Below the pieces are notes generated by a model. It was not told the DNA's origin. It worked only from the letters and a program-made list of their open reading frames with translations, and made no database searches. A program made the position numbers and the translations under genes. Source: DATENM01 sp045807765 (GTDB taxonomy: Bacteria; Acidobacteriota; Blastocatellia; UBA7656). Taken from it: a stretch of 64,000 bases of DNA. Location: assembly GCA_045807765.1 (NCBI GenBank), contig JBJMGU010000246.1, forward strand, positions 1 through 64,000, read 5' to 3'. Positions 27,804-36,680 of this stretch are shown here, in pieces (the first letter of the stretch is position 1; every line of letters begins with the position of its first letter).

Positions 27804-29018
27804 ATGTCACCGAGTATAGATCAATTGCTGACGATCACATGTAGCAAGGGCGCTTCCGACCTGCACATCAAAGCCGGCAGCTTTCCCTTTATGCGTATCA
27901 ACGGCGAGCTGATGCCAATGGTCGAGGCGCAGCGACTCTCTGCCGAAGATACGCTCAACATGGCCTTCTCGATCATGAACAACCGCCAGAAGCAGCGCTT
28001 CAGCGAGATGAGCGAAGTGGATATCGCTTACGGGGTGTCGGGACTGGGCCGCTTCCGCTGCAATATCTTTCAGCAGCGCGGCACGGTCGGCATGGTGCTG
28101 CGCGTCATCCCGACGACCGTGCGCACGGCGGAAGAGTTGCGCCTGCCACAGGTCATCGAAAAAATCGGCGACGAGCCGCGCGGGCTGGTGCTGGTCACAG
28201 GCTCCACCGGGTCGGGCAAATCAACGACGCTCGCGGCGGTGATCGATTACATCAACCGCGTGCGCAGCGGCCACATCGTCACCATCGAAGACCCGATTGA
28301 ATTTCTCCACCGCGATAAGAAGTCTTATGTCAATCAGCGCGAGATCGATGTGGACACGCGCAGCTTTTCCGAAGCTCTGCGCGGCGCGCTGCGGCAAGAC
28401 CCGGATGTCATCCTGGTCGGCGAGATGCGTGATTACGAGACCATCGAAACGGCGCTGACGGCAGCAGAGACCGGCCATCTGGTGTTATCTACGTTACACA
28501 CGCTCGACGCGACGGAAACGGTCAACCGCGTCGTCTCGGTCTTCCCGCCACACCAGCAACGGGCGATCCGCCTGCAACTGGCGAGCGTGCTGCGCGCCGT
28601 CGTTTCCATGCGGCTGCTGCGCGCTGCCGAGCCGATCCAGGGGCGCGTGCCGGCGGTCGAGGTGATGATCGTGACGCCATATATCCGCGACTGCATCATC
28701 CACGGCGAGAAGACGGCCCTGATCCGCGACGCCATTGCGCAGGGCACTTCGCAGTACGGCATGCAGACCTTTGACCAATCGTTGTTTGATCTCTATTCGC
28801 GCGGCTTGATAACATACGAAGAGGCGCTCAATGGCGCGACCAATGCCGACGAGTTCAAGTTAAGAGTATCCGGCATCAGGTCGGTTACCGAGCAGGCGCG
28901 CGAAGAGATGGAGCGCGGGCGCAAGCGCCCGGGCACCGCGTCGCTTGACGCCAACCGGCCCGAGCCCAAGCAGTTTGTCAATTGGCTTTTAGAAGGCACA
29001 GAACAGGTAACGCGATAA
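27804..29018 (+). CDS. pilT: Type IV pilus retraction ATPase PilT
   Basis: 404 aa cytoplasmic hexameric ATPase that drives type IV pilus retraction. N-terminal PAS-like domain (S-D-L-H-I-K-A-G at about 18-25); Walker A G-S-T-G-S-G-K-S-T at 133-141; Asp box around I-E-D-P-I-E-F at 161-167; Walker B region D-V-I-L-V-G-E-M-R-D at 201-210; His box with G-H-L-V-L-S-T-L-H-T. The C-terminal Q-A-R-E-E-M tail recalls the PilT/PilU group; there is no A-I-R-N-L-I-R-E motif that I can read, so PilU cannot be excluded. Other pilus genes are absent. The recX frame overlaps its 3' end. Confidence 0.9.
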   Translation: MSPSIDQLLTITCSKGASDLHIKAGSFPFMRINGELMPMVEAQRLSAEDTLNMAFSIMNNRQKQRFSEMSEVDIAYGVSGLGRFRCNIFQQRGTVGMVLRVIPTTVRTAEELRLPQVIEKIGDEPRGLVLVTGSTGSGKSTTLAAVIDYINRVRSGHIVTIEDPIEFLHRDKKSYVNQREIDVDTRSFSEALRGALRQDPDVILVGEMRDYETIETALTAAETGHLVLSTLHTLDATETVNRVVSVFPPHQQRAIRLQLASVLRAVVSMRLLRAAEPIQGRVPAVEVMIVTPYIRDCIIHGEKTALIRDAIAQGTSQYGMQTFDQSLFDLYSRGLITYEEALNGATNADEFKLRVSGIRSVTEQAREEMERGRKRPGTASLDANRPEPKQFVNWLLEGTEQVTR

Positions 29019-29563
29019 ATCGAACGGCGCGCGAGCAAGACGCGCGCGGCGACGAGGCGGAGTCACGGCGCGCGGTCGCGCCAGAGAGACTCCGCGAACG
29101 GATCTTTCAAAGGGCGTTGAATATATTGGGGGCGCGACCGCGCAGCGAAGCGCAATTGCGCGAGCGGTTGCTGGCCAAACCCTGGGCTGACGCTAAACTG
29201 GTTGACGAGTGCATAGCGAAGCTCAAAGAGTTGGGCTATGTCAACGACGCGACGTTTGCCGAAAGCTATGCAAATTACCGGCTGACGGCGCGGCCCGTCG
29301 GGCGGCAGCGGCTGGCGCGCGAGCTAACGCAAAAGCGGGTCGCCCGGCAGACGATTGACCGCGCCCTCGACACAGCTTATGAGGAGACGAGCGAGGAAGC
29401 CTTGATTGACCGTGCCCTCGCCAAGCGCCTGCGGCTGCACGGTCGCCCCACCGACAGGCAGAGCGCCAAGCGGTTGTTTGATCACCTGATGCGGCTCGGC
29501 TTCGGCTATGATCTGATCGTTCGCAAGCTGAGCGAGCTTCGGGCCGATGTCAGTGATGAGTGA
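28982..29563 (+). CDS. recX: Regulatory protein RecX
   Basis: 193 aa if read from TTG 28982, which overlaps pilT by 37 bases. No ATG or GTG lies between it and the first RecX helix, so a rare start codon is needed; a second TTG at 29117 would cut into that helix. The protein is made of the three-helix repeats of RecX (I-F-Q-R-A-L-N-I-L-G-A-R-P-R-S-E-A-Q-L-R-E-R-L, then C-I-A-K-L-K-E-L-G-Y-V-N-D-A-T-F-A-E-S-Y-A). RecX binds RecA filaments and restrains recombination and the SOS response. recA is not adjacent. Confidence 0.82.
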   Translation: MAFRRHRTGNAINRTAREQDARGDEAESRRAVAPERLRERIFQRALNILGARPRSEAQLRERLLAKPWADAKLVDECIAKLKELGYVNDATFAESYANYRLTARPVGRQRLARELTQKRVARQTIDRALDTAYEETSEEALIDRALAKRLRLHGRPTDRQSAKRLFDHLMRLGFGYDLIVRKLSELRADVSDE

Positions 29564-29578
29564 CGAAGTGGGTATCTC

Positions 29579-30295
29579 ATGAATCTTGGGAAAGAGCGGC
29601 GCGAAGCTAAGCGCATCAGTTATATCTGCGAGGTCGAGTGCGAAGGCGCGGGGATCAGCCGCTTGGCCACGCGCATCACCGATCTCAGCACCACCGGGGT
29701 GTTCATCGATTCGATGATCAACTACGCGCCCGGCACCCAACTGACTCTCAAGTTTCGTGTCAAAGACCATGTCATAGAAGCCGAGGGTGTCGTGCGCTAT
29801 AGCCTGCGACAGATGGGCATGGGCGTGCAGTTTGTCAATATGCGGGCCGAGCATCTGGCCCTGCTCGAACATCTGATTGAGGGCAAACCGCTCACCGCGC
29901 CGGCGGCGCCCGCACCGGTCGCCGTAGCCCAGCCTGCGCCCGCTGCTAACGCGCAGTACATGCTGACCGGCAACTTCGCCATCGTCAGCCTGTTTGACGT
30001 CATCCAGATCATCGAGAACAATCACCTGACCGGCGCGCTAGTTATCGCTTCGGTGGTCGCCGGCGGCGAGATTCATTTCAACGATGGCCGGATCGTCGGC
30101 GCGCAATTGCCCGGCGCGGTCGGCCAGAACGCGCTCATCAAATTCCTCGATGTCACCGAAGGCAGCTTCACTTTCAACAAATCCGATAGCGAATACCTGC
30201 GCACCATCCAGGCCGGCAGCAACATGGGGCTGATGCTCGACCTGTTGCGCATCAAGGACGAAGAAGCCGCCTTCTCTTCGCTCTCCGACTCGTAA
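29579..30295 (+). CDS. PilZ domain - DUF4388 (PATAN) protein
   Basis: 238 aa soluble two-domain protein. PilZ domain about residues 5-95 with the cyclic-di-GMP signature: R-R-E-A-K-R (RxxxR) near residue 8 and D-L-S-T-T-G (DxSxxG) near residue 40. An Ala/Pro linker (about 105-125) leads to a DUF4388 domain (F-D-V-I-Q-I-I-E-N-N-H-L-T-G-A-L and G-E-I-H-F-N-D-G-R-I-V-G-A), found in signalling proteins of gliding or twitching bacteria. It starts 15 bases after recX and lies close to pilT, so a c-di-GMP input into motility is a reasonable inference. Confidence 0.85.
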   Translation: MNLGKERREAKRISYICEVECEGAGISRLATRITDLSTTGVFIDSMINYAPGTQLTLKFRVKDHVIEAEGVVRYSLRQMGMGVQFVNMRAEHLALLEHLIEGKPLTAPAAPAPVAVAQPAPAANAQYMLTGNFAIVSLFDVIQIIENNHLTGALVIASVVAGGEIHFNDGRIVGAQLPGAVGQNALIKFLDVTEGSFTFNKSDSEYLRTIQAGSNMGLMLDLLRIKDEEAAFSSLSDS

Positions 30296-30384
30296 TCATC
30301 CCGCCTAAAACCAGTTGCCGCGCCATCGCCTGTCGCGCCGGTCTCGCGTGAACGCAAGCCGCAATGGGAACTGCCTTGTGCGTT

Positions 30385-30393
30385 TGCTATAAT
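30385..30393 (+). promoter_or_regulatory. Extended -10 promoter of alaS
   Basis: TGC immediately followed by TATAAT (30388-30393) is a classic extended -10 element. The predicted transcript start leaves a leader of about 20 bases before ATG 30420. The -35 position is not conserved, as is usual for extended -10 promoters. Confidence 0.55.
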
Positions 30394-30419
30394 CTTGTTT
30401 TCAACTTTCATTAAAGAAG

Positions 30420-33119
30420 ATGACTATGATGACCGGACACGAGATCAGACAGAAATTCCTCGATTATTTTGCGGCGCGCGGCCACCGCGTCGTGCGCAGC
30501 TCGCCCTTGCTGCCTGCCAATGACCCGACGTTGTTATTCACGAACGCCGGCATGAACCAGTTCAAGGACGTCTTTCTCGGCCTTGAGCCGCGTGATTACA
30601 AGCGCGCCGCGTCGTCGCAGAAGTGCGTGCGCGCCGGCGGCAAGCATAACGACCTTGACGAAGTGGGCCGTACGGCGCGGCATCACACTTTCTTCGAGAT
30701 GCTCGGCAATTTCTCGTTCGGCGATTACTTCAAGAAAGAAGCCATCTATTTCGCATGGGACTTGCTGGTCAACGAGTTCAAGCTCGACCCGCAACGCCTA
30801 TGGTTTTCGGTCTTCGAGGGCGACGCGGAAGTCTCTGCCGACGAAGAGGCTGTGCGCTACTGGGAACAGGTCGGCGCGCCGCCCGCGCGCATCCTGCGCT
30901 TTGGCCGCAAAGATAACTTCTGGCAGATGGGCGAGACCGGGCCGTGCGGGCCATGCTCGGAGATTCACTACTACCAGGGGCCGCACCCGGAAGACCCCGA
31001 ACACAACCGCCCCGAGCTGGTCAACGGCGTCGGCGACACGACGATGGAGATATGGAATCTCGTCTTCATGCAGTTCAATCGTTCGAAGGTCGGCGACGCC
31101 TATAAGCTCGACCCATTGCCCGCGCCTTCGGTTGATACGGGCATGGGGCTTGAGCGCGTCACGGCAGTGATTCAGGGCGTCGCCTCGAATTACGACACTG
31201 ACCTGATCCGGCCTATCATTGACTTTATCGCCGGGCTCTGTGGCAAGGATTACGTTTACGATTCGGAAGAGGGCTTTGCCATGCGCGTGCTGGCCGACCA
31301 CGCGCGGACGACGGCGTTTGCGATTGCCGACGGCATCGCGCCTGGCAACGTCGGGCGCAATTACGTGCTGCGTAAAATCATGCGGCGAGCGATCTATCAC
31401 GGCGCCAAAGGGCTGGGCCAGAAGTCGCCGTTCTTCAATAAGGTCACCGGCTTCGTCGCTGATTTCATGGGCGAGGCTTATCCCGAATTGATCGCCTCGC
31501 GCAACCTGATTGAGCAGACTGTGCGCGGCGAGGAGACGCGCTTCAGCCGCATCCTGACCATCGGTGAGCCGCGGCTCGTCGAGCTATTCGAGCGTTACGC
31601 GCCTGCCGCGCCGCCAATGACCGAGCTGGCGCGCACCTATGACACCTACGGCGTGCCGCGCGACCTGATCCGCGTCGTGTTGGGCCAGCACGGCGTCGAG
31701 ATGGACGAAGACGAGTTCAACGAGCAGTTCGACGCGGCGCTCGGCGAGTTGCAACAACAGAGCGGCGCTTCAATGGCCGACCATTCGGCGGCGCGACGCG
31801 CCAAAGAGATTTACACTACAGTCACCGAAGCGCTGCTGCGTACGGAATTCACCGGCTACAAGGAGACTGAAACCGCCGGCGCGCGCGTCCTGGCCATCGT
31901 CGTCGGCGACAATAGCCCATCGTCGCTTGCCGCAGGCCAGACCGGCGAAATCATTTTGGATCGCACGCCGTTTTACTCGGAGGCCGGCGGCCAGATCGGC
32001 GACACCGGCGTCCTGGAAAACGAAAACGTGCTGGCGACCGTCGAAGATACTTACTCGGTCACGAGCGGCTACACCCTGCACAAGACCAGAGTAGAGCGCG
32101 GCGAATTGAGCGTCGGCGACCTGCTGACGGCGCGCATTGACGCCGAACGCCGCCGCCGCATCAAGGCCAATCACACGGGCACGCACCTGTTGCACGCCGC
32201 CTTGCGCGAAGTGCTGGGCCCGCACGTCAAACAGGCCGGATCGTTAGTCGCGCCTGACCGCTTGCGCTTCGACTTCACGCACTACGCGCCGCTTAGCGAA
32301 GACGAGATTGGGGAGATCGAGCGGCTCGTTAACTACGAAGTCTTGCACAACCGCGACGTCGAGACCGAGATCAAGCCGTTTGAAGAAGCGGTTGCGTCAG
32401 GAGCGATGGCGCTCTTTGGCGAGAAGTATGGCGCGGAGGTGCGCGTCGTCAGCGTGCCCGGTTTTTCGACAGAGCTTTGCGGCGGCACGCACGTTCATGC
32501 GACCGGCGACATTGGCCCGTTCAAGATCACCAGCGACGCTTCGATTGCGGCAGGCGTCCGCCGTCTGGAAGCGATCACGGCTGACGCGGCGGTGGCGCGC
32601 TTGCAAACCGACGAGCAGATCATCAAGCAGGTGAGCGACCGCTTGAAAGCGCGGCCCGAAGAGATTCCGGCGCAGGTTGATAAGCTGGTCGAGCAGGTGC
32701 GGCGCTACGAGCGCGAGCTTGAGCAATTAAAGTTAAAGGTGGCGCAATCGGATGCCGCGGAGGCAGTCGAAGCGGCGCGCGAGGTCGGCGGCGTCAAAGT
32801 GCTGGCGCGGCGCGTCAACGATCTGGAGGCCAACGCCCTGCGCCAGTTGGCCGACGTGCTATCGCAAAAGCTTAAGAGCGGCGTCATCGTCTTAGGCCAG
32901 GCCAATAACGGCAAGGCGGCGCTGGTGGCGCGCGTCACTGATGATTTGACGAAGCGCTTGAACGCCGGGCAGATCATTCGCGAAATTGCGGCGCTCGTAG
33001 GCGGCAAAGGCGGCGGCAAAGCTGACATGGCGACAGGCGGCGGCTCGGAGCCTGAGAAGCTCGACGCCGCGCTCGACGCCAGCTATGACGCCATCGAACG
33101 CATGCTGGCTGGAAAGTAA
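30420..33119 (+). CDS. alaS: Alanyl-tRNA synthetase
   Basis: 899 aa, close to the usual 870-900. Class II synthetase core at the N-terminus (F-F-E-M-L-G-N-F-S-F-G-D-Y-F, G-P-C-G-P-C-S-E-I-H-Y, G-M-G-L-E-R), editing domain with the zinc motif N-H-T-G-T-H-L-L-H and C-G-G-T-H-V-H-A-T-G-D-I-G, and the C-terminal coiled coil and C-Ala domain with G-G-K-G-G-G-K. It charges tRNA-Ala and hydrolyses mischarged Ser/Gly. Apparently monocistronic, with an extended -10 promoter and a hairpin after the stop. Confidence 0.97.
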   Translation: MTMMTGHEIRQKFLDYFAARGHRVVRSSPLLPANDPTLLFTNAGMNQFKDVFLGLEPRDYKRAASSQKCVRAGGKHNDLDEVGRTARHHTFFEMLGNFSFGDYFKKEAIYFAWDLLVNEFKLDPQRLWFSVFEGDAEVSADEEAVRYWEQVGAPPARILRFGRKDNFWQMGETGPCGPCSEIHYYQGPHPEDPEHNRPELVNGVGDTTMEIWNLVFMQFNRSKVGDAYKLDPLPAPSVDTGMGLERVTAVIQGVASNYDTDLIRPIIDFIAGLCGKDYVYDSEEGFAMRVLADHARTTAFAIADGIAPGNVGRNYVLRKIMRRAIYHGAKGLGQKSPFFNKVTGFVADFMGEAYPELIASRNLIEQTVRGEETRFSRILTIGEPRLVELFERYAPAAPPMTELARTYDTYGVPRDLIRVVLGQHGVEMDEDEFNEQFDAALGELQQQSGASMADHSAARRAKEIYTTVTEALLRTEFTGYKETETAGARVLAIVVGDNSPSSLAAGQTGEIILDRTPFYSEAGGQIGDTGVLENENVLATVEDTYSVTSGYTLHKTRVERGELSVGDLLTARIDAERRRRIKANHTGTHLLHAALREVLGPHVKQAGSLVAPDRLRFDFTHYAPLSEDEIGEIERLVNYEVLHNRDVETEIKPFEEAVASGAMALFGEKYGAEVRVVSVPGFSTELCGGTHVHATGDIGPFKITSDASIAAGVRRLEAITADAAVARLQTDEQIIKQVSDRLKARPEEIPAQVDKLVEQVRRYERELEQLKLKVAQSDAAEAVEAAREVGGVKVLARRVNDLEANALRQLADVLSQKLKSGVIVLGQANNGKAALVARVTDDLTKRLNAGQIIREIAALVGGKGGGKADMATGGGSEPEKLDAALDASYDAIERMLAGK

Positions 33120-33129
33120 TGCACGGGAA

Positions 33130-33156
33130 GTGACGCGCCTTCGCGCGGCGCGTCAC
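33130..33156. terminator. Hairpin between convergent alaS and coiled-coil gene
   Basis: 10-bp perfect stem GTGACGCGCC/GGCGCGTCAC with a 7-base loop, followed by GCTTTG on the plus strand. Confidence 0.55.
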
Positions 33157-33171
33157 GCTTTGATTGCGGCG

Positions 33172-33516
33172 CTACGAGTGGTTTGAGATGTGACCTTCGA
33201 CGACGCGGATGAGGGCGTCAATTCGCTCCCTTTGTCCTCTCCCCTCCACAGCCAGGGCTTTTATCTTTTCATCCAGTTCTTTGCCTTGCGCGATCAGTGA
33301 AGCGATCTGCTCGCTATTCCGATCTATCTGCTCATCGTGAATGCGCGCCAACTCAATCAGTCCGGCAATCTGCCTGTTGTTTTCTTCGGCGCGCACGTTC
33401 TGGATGCGCTCCGCCTGGATCATGCTGGCGACCGCCTCTTGCAAGTTGGCTTGCGTCTCAACGATTGTTTCGATCTTGTTATTGATGCGCTTCTCAAAGT
33501 CGGGGTCGTAGCTCAT
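33172..33516 (-). CDS. Small coiled-coil protein, unknown function
   Basis: 114 aa from ATG 33516; a frame beginning at 33552 adds 12 residues without a binding site. Nearly the whole chain is one predicted heptad-repeat helix (K-I-E-T-I-V-E-T-Q-A-N-L-Q-E-A-V, R-N-S-E-Q-I-A-S-L-I-A-Q-G-K-E-L-D). No signal, no membrane segment. Such proteins are common in Acidobacteriota and cyanobacteria and often lie next to toxin-like or unrelated genes; nothing here indicates the role. Confidence 0.55.
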   Translation of the reverse strand: MSYDPDFEKRINNKIETIVETQANLQEAVASMIQAERIQNVRAEENNRQIAGLIELARIHDEQIDRNSEQIASLIAQGKELDEKIKALAVEGRGQRERIDALIRVVEGHISNHS

Positions 33517-33572
33517 GCCGCCTATTATCCACCTCGTTGTTGACGCGGACAAGGAGAATAATATGTACCGAA

Positions 33573-34424
33573 TCAGCGCCAGCCGTAGTAGCTGAAGGCG
33601 GTGTTGTGCTTGAGCCGTTGGATCGTCTCGGAGTCGGCTTTGAAGGGAATTGCCGGCAGCCGTGGCGCGGCGATCTGATGGCTCTGATAGAAAGGCGTCT
33701 CGCGCAGCTTCAGGTTGTAGGCTTTGACGAGTAAGGCTTCAAGGTTGACCACGTCGGTGGCGTTGTAAGCGAGCAAGGTTTCGAGCGCGCGTTGATCTTT
33801 CGTGCGCTTGAATTCATTCCACAGCAACACGGCGAAGAAGCCGTCCACATCGGCCAGCTCTTTGCGATCAAGCCCTAGCTGGCGCTCGCAGCCCTTCAAG
33901 CCGCCTTTGTAGCCGAGACTCCTTAGCACATACATCAGGTCAATGTGCGCGTGGCGCATCCGCGTGCGAAAAAAGCGCTCGATGAAGGGCACGTCGAACG
34001 ACTTGCCGTTATAAGTAACCACGGTGGCGTACTCTTGAATGTCGTGCTTAAAATCGTCGAGGTTATCGCCCTGCACGTAATGACGAATGCGGCGCCCATC
34101 GTAAATCACAATCGTCGTGATCAAATCGCCATAACCGAGGCCGGTGGTTTCGATGTCGAGGTAAGCGATGGTGTGACGGAATTCGGGAAACAGTCGCCAG
34201 TGCTGATTGGCTTTCAGCGAAGCCGCGAAGTGGCGCGGGTTATTGCTTTCCAGGTGGAGCAGCGATTCCCACAAGTGCTCAGAAAAAGCGGCAGCGGCGC
34301 GACCCGGCAAGGCGACTGAATTCGTATTCAGAGCCGTATCCCAGCAGTCAATGCCTGATAACCAGAGGCGCTGCTCGGCCATTGGGCTGATACCGGGGAT
34401 ATGACAGAAGGTGTTTTTCAGCAT
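33573..34424 (-). CDS. YprB-like ribonuclease H-fold 3'-5' exonuclease
   Basis: 283 aa. The start at 34424 gives the usual family opening L-K-N-T-F-C-H-I-P-G-I. DEDD-type nuclease residues are visible: D90 and E92 (Y-L-D-I-E-T-T-G-L), D144 (N-G-K-S-F-D-V-P-F) and D224 with Y220 (Y-N-A-T-D), making it a DEDDy exonuclease of the YprB branch. Two metal ions are expected at the site. It probably acts on RNA or DNA 3' ends; substrate unknown. It follows the LRV-repeat gene by 15 bases, so the two are likely co-transcribed. Confidence 0.85.
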   Translation of the reverse strand: MLKNTFCHIPGISPMAEQRLWLSGIDCWDTALNTNSVALPGRAAAAFSEHLWESLLHLESNNPRHFAASLKANQHWRLFPEFRHTIAYLDIETTGLGYGDLITTIVIYDGRRIRHYVQGDNLDDFKHDIQEYATVVTYNGKSFDVPFIERFFRTRMRHAHIDLMYVLRSLGYKGGLKGCERQLGLDRKELADVDGFFAVLLWNEFKRTKDQRALETLLAYNATDVVNLEALLVKAYNLKLRETPFYQSHQIAAPRLPAIPFKADSETIQRLKHNTAFSYYGWR

Positions 34425-34439
34425 ACGTCGCGGTGGCTA

Positions 34440-35000
34440 TCAGCTTCTCCTGAGCAAGCGCGCAAAGAAGCCGCTCTTTGGCGTGTTGGGATTTTGCTTC
34501 GCCTGATTGCGGACATGAAAATCCGCGTCTTGTGCGAGCTCTTTCAGCAGCGCCGCTGGCGTTTGCTCGTTATTCGCCACGCCCCAGCGCACATAATTCA
34601 CCGCATCGCGCGCCAGCTTTTCAAGGCTCGCCGCTGGTGCGCTCAGGTTGGCCGCGACCGCCATGCGCACTGCGGACAACCCGTCATCGGCTAATCGCTC
34701 TAAACTGTTGGCCGGCGTCCGCGGGTTATCGGCGACCGCTTCTCTGACGCTGCCGTCGGTGTCCGTCGCCAGGGCTTCGAGCAGGTCCGCGGCTTTCGTT
34801 GCCGCCGCGACCGCCGGCCTGGCGCTTGGGCAATGCCGGGCGATCAATAAGAGGTCTTCAGCTTCTATCGCCTTCGCCCATGTCTTCTCCAGGTGAAGGT
34901 CATAGAGCCCTTGAGCGATCTCTTCGCGATGCTCGGTGACAAACTTGATGCAATCGTCCGCGTCGGCGGGCGTGATTTTCTGCTTCGCTGGCTCAGCCAT
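34440..35000 (-). CDS. LRV/HEAT-type repeat protein
   Basis: 186 aa soluble protein. From about residue 65 it consists of variant leucine-rich (LRV) repeats with the pattern L-A-x-D-x-x-x-x-V-R-x-A-V-A-x-N-P-x-T-P-A-x-x-L, repeated about four times. The iron-sulphur Cys cluster of classical LRV proteins is absent: only two Cys, in D-D-C-I-K and R-H-C-P-S. A basic tail (F-F-A-R-L-L-R-R-S) ends it. It precedes the YprB-like nuclease and may be its partner, inferred from spacing only. Confidence 0.7.
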   Translation of the reverse strand: MAEPAKQKITPADADDCIKFVTEHREEIAQGLYDLHLEKTWAKAIEAEDLLLIARHCPSARPAVAAATKAADLLEALATDTDGSVREAVADNPRTPANSLERLADDGLSAVRMAVAANLSAPAASLEKLARDAVNYVRWGVANNEQTPAALLKELAQDADFHVRNQAKQNPNTPKSGFFARLLRRS

Positions 35001-35051
35001 ATGTTTACAGCTTACTTGTTTGAATGGATATGGGTGAGGGCACGATCAACC

Positions 35052-35084
35052 GGATGGTGGCTGCTTAACCCGCAGCCGCCATCC
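35052..35084 (-). terminator. Hairpin after icd
   Basis: 13-base arms (35052-35064 and 35072-35084) pair at 12 positions plus one G-T. It lies 27 bases beyond the icd stop on the minus strand. No T-tract. Confidence 0.5.
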
Positions 35085-35111
35085 GCCGCCTCTTTCGAGC
35101 AATCGGGTGGC

Positions 35112-36497
35112 TCACATATTTTCGATGATGGCCGAAGCGAACTCGCTGGTCTTCAGTTTTGTCGCGCCCGCCATTTGCCGGTGCAAATCGTAAGTCACGC
35201 GCTTCTGCTGAATCGCCTTCGTCAGCGCGTCAACGATCTTCTCGGCGACTTCGCGCCAGCCCATGTGCTCGAACATCATCACGCCCGACAGAATCACCGA
35301 CGAGGGGTTGACCATGTCGAGGTTGGCGTACTTCGGCGCGGTGCCGTGGGTCGCTTCAAAGACCGCGGCGTTGTCGCCGATATTGGCTCCCGGAGCCATT
35401 CCTAAGCCGCCGACCTGCGCTGCCGCGGCGTCTGACAGATAATCGCCGTTGAGGTTCGGGGTTGCCAGAATCGAATACTCGTCGGGGCGGATTAAGATCT
35501 GTTGGAAGATCGAATCGGCGATGCGGTCTTTGATCAACAGCTTCTTCTGCCATTCACCGTTGCCGTGCGTCGCCCAGATTGCGGCCATCGTCTGCTTGAT
35601 CTCTTCGACGACGGCGGCGCGCTGCTTCTCGCTCATCTGGTCGAAGCCCGGCTCAATCATGCGGGCGTTTTCTTCGTCGCTGATGTTGGCGTTCTGTTCG
35701 CGGTTGCCTAAAATCCAGGTCTCGCGCTCGGTGATGATCTGGTTGCGGAACTCGTCTTTCGCCAGCTCGTAGCCCCAGTCGCGGAATGCCCCTTCGGTGA
35801 ACTTCATAATGTTGCCTTTATGCACCAGCGTTACCGACGGCTTGTTGAAATCGAGCGCATACTTGATGGCGCGGCGCACCAGCCGCTTCGTCCCCGTCGG
35901 CGAAATCGGCTTGATGCCGATGCCGCTGTCCGGGCGCACCTTGTAGCCGTACTTGTCATTCAACAGCGAGATAATCTCTTGCGCTCGCTCGCTGCCGGAA
36001 ACAAATTCGACGCCGGCGTAAACGTCTTCGGTGTTTTCGCGGAAGATGACCACATCTACTTTTTCAGGATGACGCACCGGCGACGGCACGCCGTCGAAGT
36101 AGCGCACGGGCCGCACACAGGCGTAGAGGTCTAGCACCTGCCGCAAGGTGACGTTAAGGCTGCGGATGCCGCCGCCTACAGGCGTTGTCAGCGGCCCTTT
36201 GATGGCGACAACGAATTCGGCAATCGCCTTGACGGAATCATCCGTCAGCCACTCGCCAAAAGTGTTGAAAGCTTTTTCGCCGGCAAAGATTTCGTACCAG
36301 ACGATGCGGCGCTTGCCGCCGTAAGCGCGCTCGACCGCCGCATCAAAGACGCGGCGCGACGCCGCCCAGATATCGCGGCCTGTGCCGTCGCCTTCGATGA
36401 ACGGGATGATGGGCTGATCGGGGACGCGGAGCTGTGCCCCTTCGACGGTAATCTTTTGACCATCGGCGGGAACTTCTATACCATTGAACATCGCCAT
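35112..36497 (-). CDS. icd: Isocitrate dehydrogenase (NADP-type)
   Basis: 461 aa, with AGGAGG nine bases before the ATG. Oxidatively decarboxylates isocitrate to 2-oxoglutarate in the TCA cycle. Visible motifs: F-I-E-G-D-G-T-G at about 33-40, the substrate loop S-L-N-V-T-L-R-Q near residue 113 with R-P-V-R-Y nearby, V-I-F-R-E-N-T-E-D-V-Y-A-G, and the metal-binding D-A-A-A-A-Q region near N-L-N-G-D-Y-L-S-D. The size and motifs fit the bacterial homodimeric enzyme. A heptamer array separates it from the divergent accA gene. Confidence 0.95.
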   Translation of the reverse strand: MAMFNGIEVPADGQKITVEGAQLRVPDQPIIPFIEGDGTGRDIWAASRRVFDAAVERAYGGKRRIVWYEIFAGEKAFNTFGEWLTDDSVKAIAEFVVAIKGPLTTPVGGGIRSLNVTLRQVLDLYACVRPVRYFDGVPSPVRHPEKVDVVIFRENTEDVYAGVEFVSGSERAQEIISLLNDKYGYKVRPDSGIGIKPISPTGTKRLVRRAIKYALDFNKPSVTLVHKGNIMKFTEGAFRDWGYELAKDEFRNQIITERETWILGNREQNANISDEENARMIEPGFDQMSEKQRAAVVEEIKQTMAAIWATHGNGEWQKKLLIKDRIADSIFQQILIRPDEYSILATPNLNGDYLSDAAAAQVGGLGMAPGANIGDNAAVFEATHGTAPKYANLDMVNPSSVILSGVMMFEHMGWREVAEKIVDALTKAIQQKRVTYDLHRQMAGATKLKTSEFASAIIENM

Positions 36498-36581
36498 AGA
36501 TGATGACCTCCTGAGTTATGAGCCGTACGAATTAGTCGCGGTCGCAATGTAGCAATCGCGAACAAGGAGTGTCAAGAAAGT

Positions 36582-36680
36582 GCAGGGACTGGGGACTAGG
36601 GATTAGGGGCTAGCAGGAAAAGGCGCGAGGCGCATCTGCTTCCCACTAGTCACTAGTCACTAGTCCCTAGCCCCTAGCTT
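36582..36680. repeat. Heptamer inverted array D (GGGRCTA units)
   Basis: The left arm 36582-36619 has units ACTGGGG, ACTAGGG, ATTAGGG, GCTAGCA. The right arm 36639-36680 has five inverted units of the same type. The centre contains GGCGCG. The unit is the same as in array C. The right arm ends exactly at the base before the accA start codon. Confidence 0.9.
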
